DNA of 47,458 nt from an uncultured Paraglaciecola sp. (GTDB taxonomy: Bacteria; Pseudomonadota; Gammaproteobacteria; Enterobacterales; Alteromonadaceae). Position numbers and translations under genes: made by a program. The notes below the pieces were generated by a model. The model ran no database searches. It was not told the origin of the DNA and saw only the letters and a list, made by a program, of their open reading frames with translations. Positions 47,119-47,458 of this stretch are shown in pieces (positions within the stretch are counted from its first letter, which is position 1; the number at the start of each line of letters is the position of its first letter). The stretch is from positions 1 through 47,458 of the forward strand of contig NZ_CAKZKO010000122.1 of NCBI RefSeq assembly GCF_937123705.1, in the 5' to 3' direction.

Positions 47119-47458
47119 ACACTCCTTGTAGGTTCAAGAGGCCAATCTTGCGGCTCTGTATCGCTCATTCGTTGGACAAGTCGGTCGAGTTGCCACTGCT
47201 CTTCAGCATCCCTAGCAGCATCCCTAGCAGCAGCCCAAGCAGCATCCCTAGCAGCAGCCCAAGCAGCATCCCTAGCAGCATCCCAAGCAGCAGCCCAAGC
47301 AGCATCCTTAGCAGCAGCCCAAGCAGCATCCTTAGCAGCAGCCCAAGCAGCATCCCTAGCAGCAGCCCAAGCAGCATCCCTAGCAGCATCCCAAGCAGCA
47401 TCCCTAGCAGCATCCCAAGCAGCAGCCGACACTTCGCCACGCGAATACTGGCGAGCAA
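47115..47458 (-). CDS. Imm5-like protein, C-terminal part with tandem tetrapeptide repeats (split by contig ends)
   Basis: This is the C-terminal part of the gene that begins at 354 on the other side of the join; the right-hand 77 bases duplicate 1-77. Counted once, the full protein has 206 residues. Eighteen tetrads of the form A-A-(W/R/K)-(D/A) occupy residues 105-176, followed by 30 more ending in DWPLEPTRSV. The repeats suggest a long, Ala-rich single helix with Trp and Arg/Lys stripes. It stops at 47115, overlapping the basic 76-residue gene. The repeat number may vary or be wrong in assembly. Confidence 0.8.
   Translation of the reverse strand, partial: ARQYSRGEVSAAAWDAARDAAWDAARDAAWAAARDAAWAAAKDAAWAAAKDAAWAAAWDAARDAAWAAARDAAWAAARDAARDAEEQWQLDRLVQRMSDTEPQDWPLEPTRSV
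47205..47425 (-). repeat. Coding tandem repeat, 12-base units
   Basis: About 18 copies of a 12-base unit (minus strand GCTGCT-TGG/AGG/AAG-GAT/GCT) run through the Imm5-like gene. They also appear at 1 to about 42 in the duplicated left end. The units keep the reading frame, so the gene tolerates changes in copy number. The near-identical units make slippage and assembly collapse likely. Confidence 0.85.
47382..47458. repeat. Terminal duplication, right copy (identical to 1-77)
   Basis: These 77 bases repeat the window's first 77. They cover the boundary between the folded domain and the repeat part of the Imm5-like gene. The base before it (47381, T) is the last unique base, so the circle is about 47,381 bases. 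Confidence 0.93.

Noticed and set aside
47205..47425. Tandem repeats that might be a CRISPR array or satellite
   Set aside because: The units are 12 bases without unique spacers and stay in frame within a long gene with a normal start and stop.
47165..47458. Leu/Gly/Met-rich reading frame on the minus strand across the repeat
   Set aside because: It is the other-frame reading of the same repeat; the Ala/Trp/Asp frame continues into a folded domain across the circle join.

Overview
The window is the essentially complete genome of a tailed phage with a short-tailed (podovirus, T7-like virion) architecture and a Gram-negative host. The first 77 bases (1-77) are identical to the last 77 (47382-47458), and one gene reads in frame across that junction. 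The molecule is therefore circular or circularly closed, with about 47,381 unique bases. The Gram-negative host follows from a nested Rz/Rz1-type spanin pair. The exact host cannot be read from the sequence; a proteobacterium is the natural guess. No RNA polymerase, DNA polymerase, integrase, partition gene or tRNA gene was recognised.

Layout. (A) 1045-1738 is a roughly 700-base AT-rich gene-free region with promoter and operator-like signals and several dyads. It separates a leftward early block from the rightward late block. (B) 1739-4703, rightward: small accessory genes, including a protein whose C-terminus matches the Acb2/Tad1-type cyclic-nucleotide sponge (anti-CBASS) domain, several tiny zinc-binding proteins and small membrane proteins. 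(C) 4718-34240, rightward: small terminase, a lone LuxR-type HTH protein, large terminase, portal, Bbp19-like protein, acidic scaffold, major capsid, Bbp16-like cement protein, tail tubular A and B proteins and four internal virion proteins. One internal virion protein combines a lytic transglycosylase with an M15 peptidase, and another is 2,099 residues long. A 1,484-residue tail fibre follows, then the lysis cassette (endolysin, holin, Rz, Rz1) and membrane proteins, the last of which looks frameshifted. (D) 34218-37760, leftward: a zinc-ribbon protein, a Toprim protein of unknown function, an acidic protein, a RecT annealing protein and a RecE-like exonuclease. (E) 37853-40081, rightward: a Cro-like repressor, an SF2 helicase, a small protein and a VRR-NUC nuclease, ending at a bidirectional terminator. 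(F) 40161-47381, continuing through the circle junction to 1044, leftward: primase-helicase, an unknown protein, a DnaN-like sliding clamp, an HNH endonuclease, many small early proteins including a Lar-like protein, and an Imm5-like protein carrying 18 tandem tetrapeptide repeats.

How it may work together. A 15-base operator (TTGACTAGTTGTCAA and close variants) occurs twice in the divergent promoter region next to the Cro-like gene and once, about 10.7 kb away on the circle, just downstream of a good leftward promoter at 1089-1118. This suggests one repressor controls both early blocks. Many leftward genes that are not translationally coupled to an upstream gene share a GCAAGCC leader motif. 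Replication appears to use a phage primase-helicase, a phage clamp and RecE/RecT recombination with the host polymerase. The late block builds a T7-like virion with an internal ejection apparatus. All functional calls rest on motif and family recognition by eye; no database search was run.
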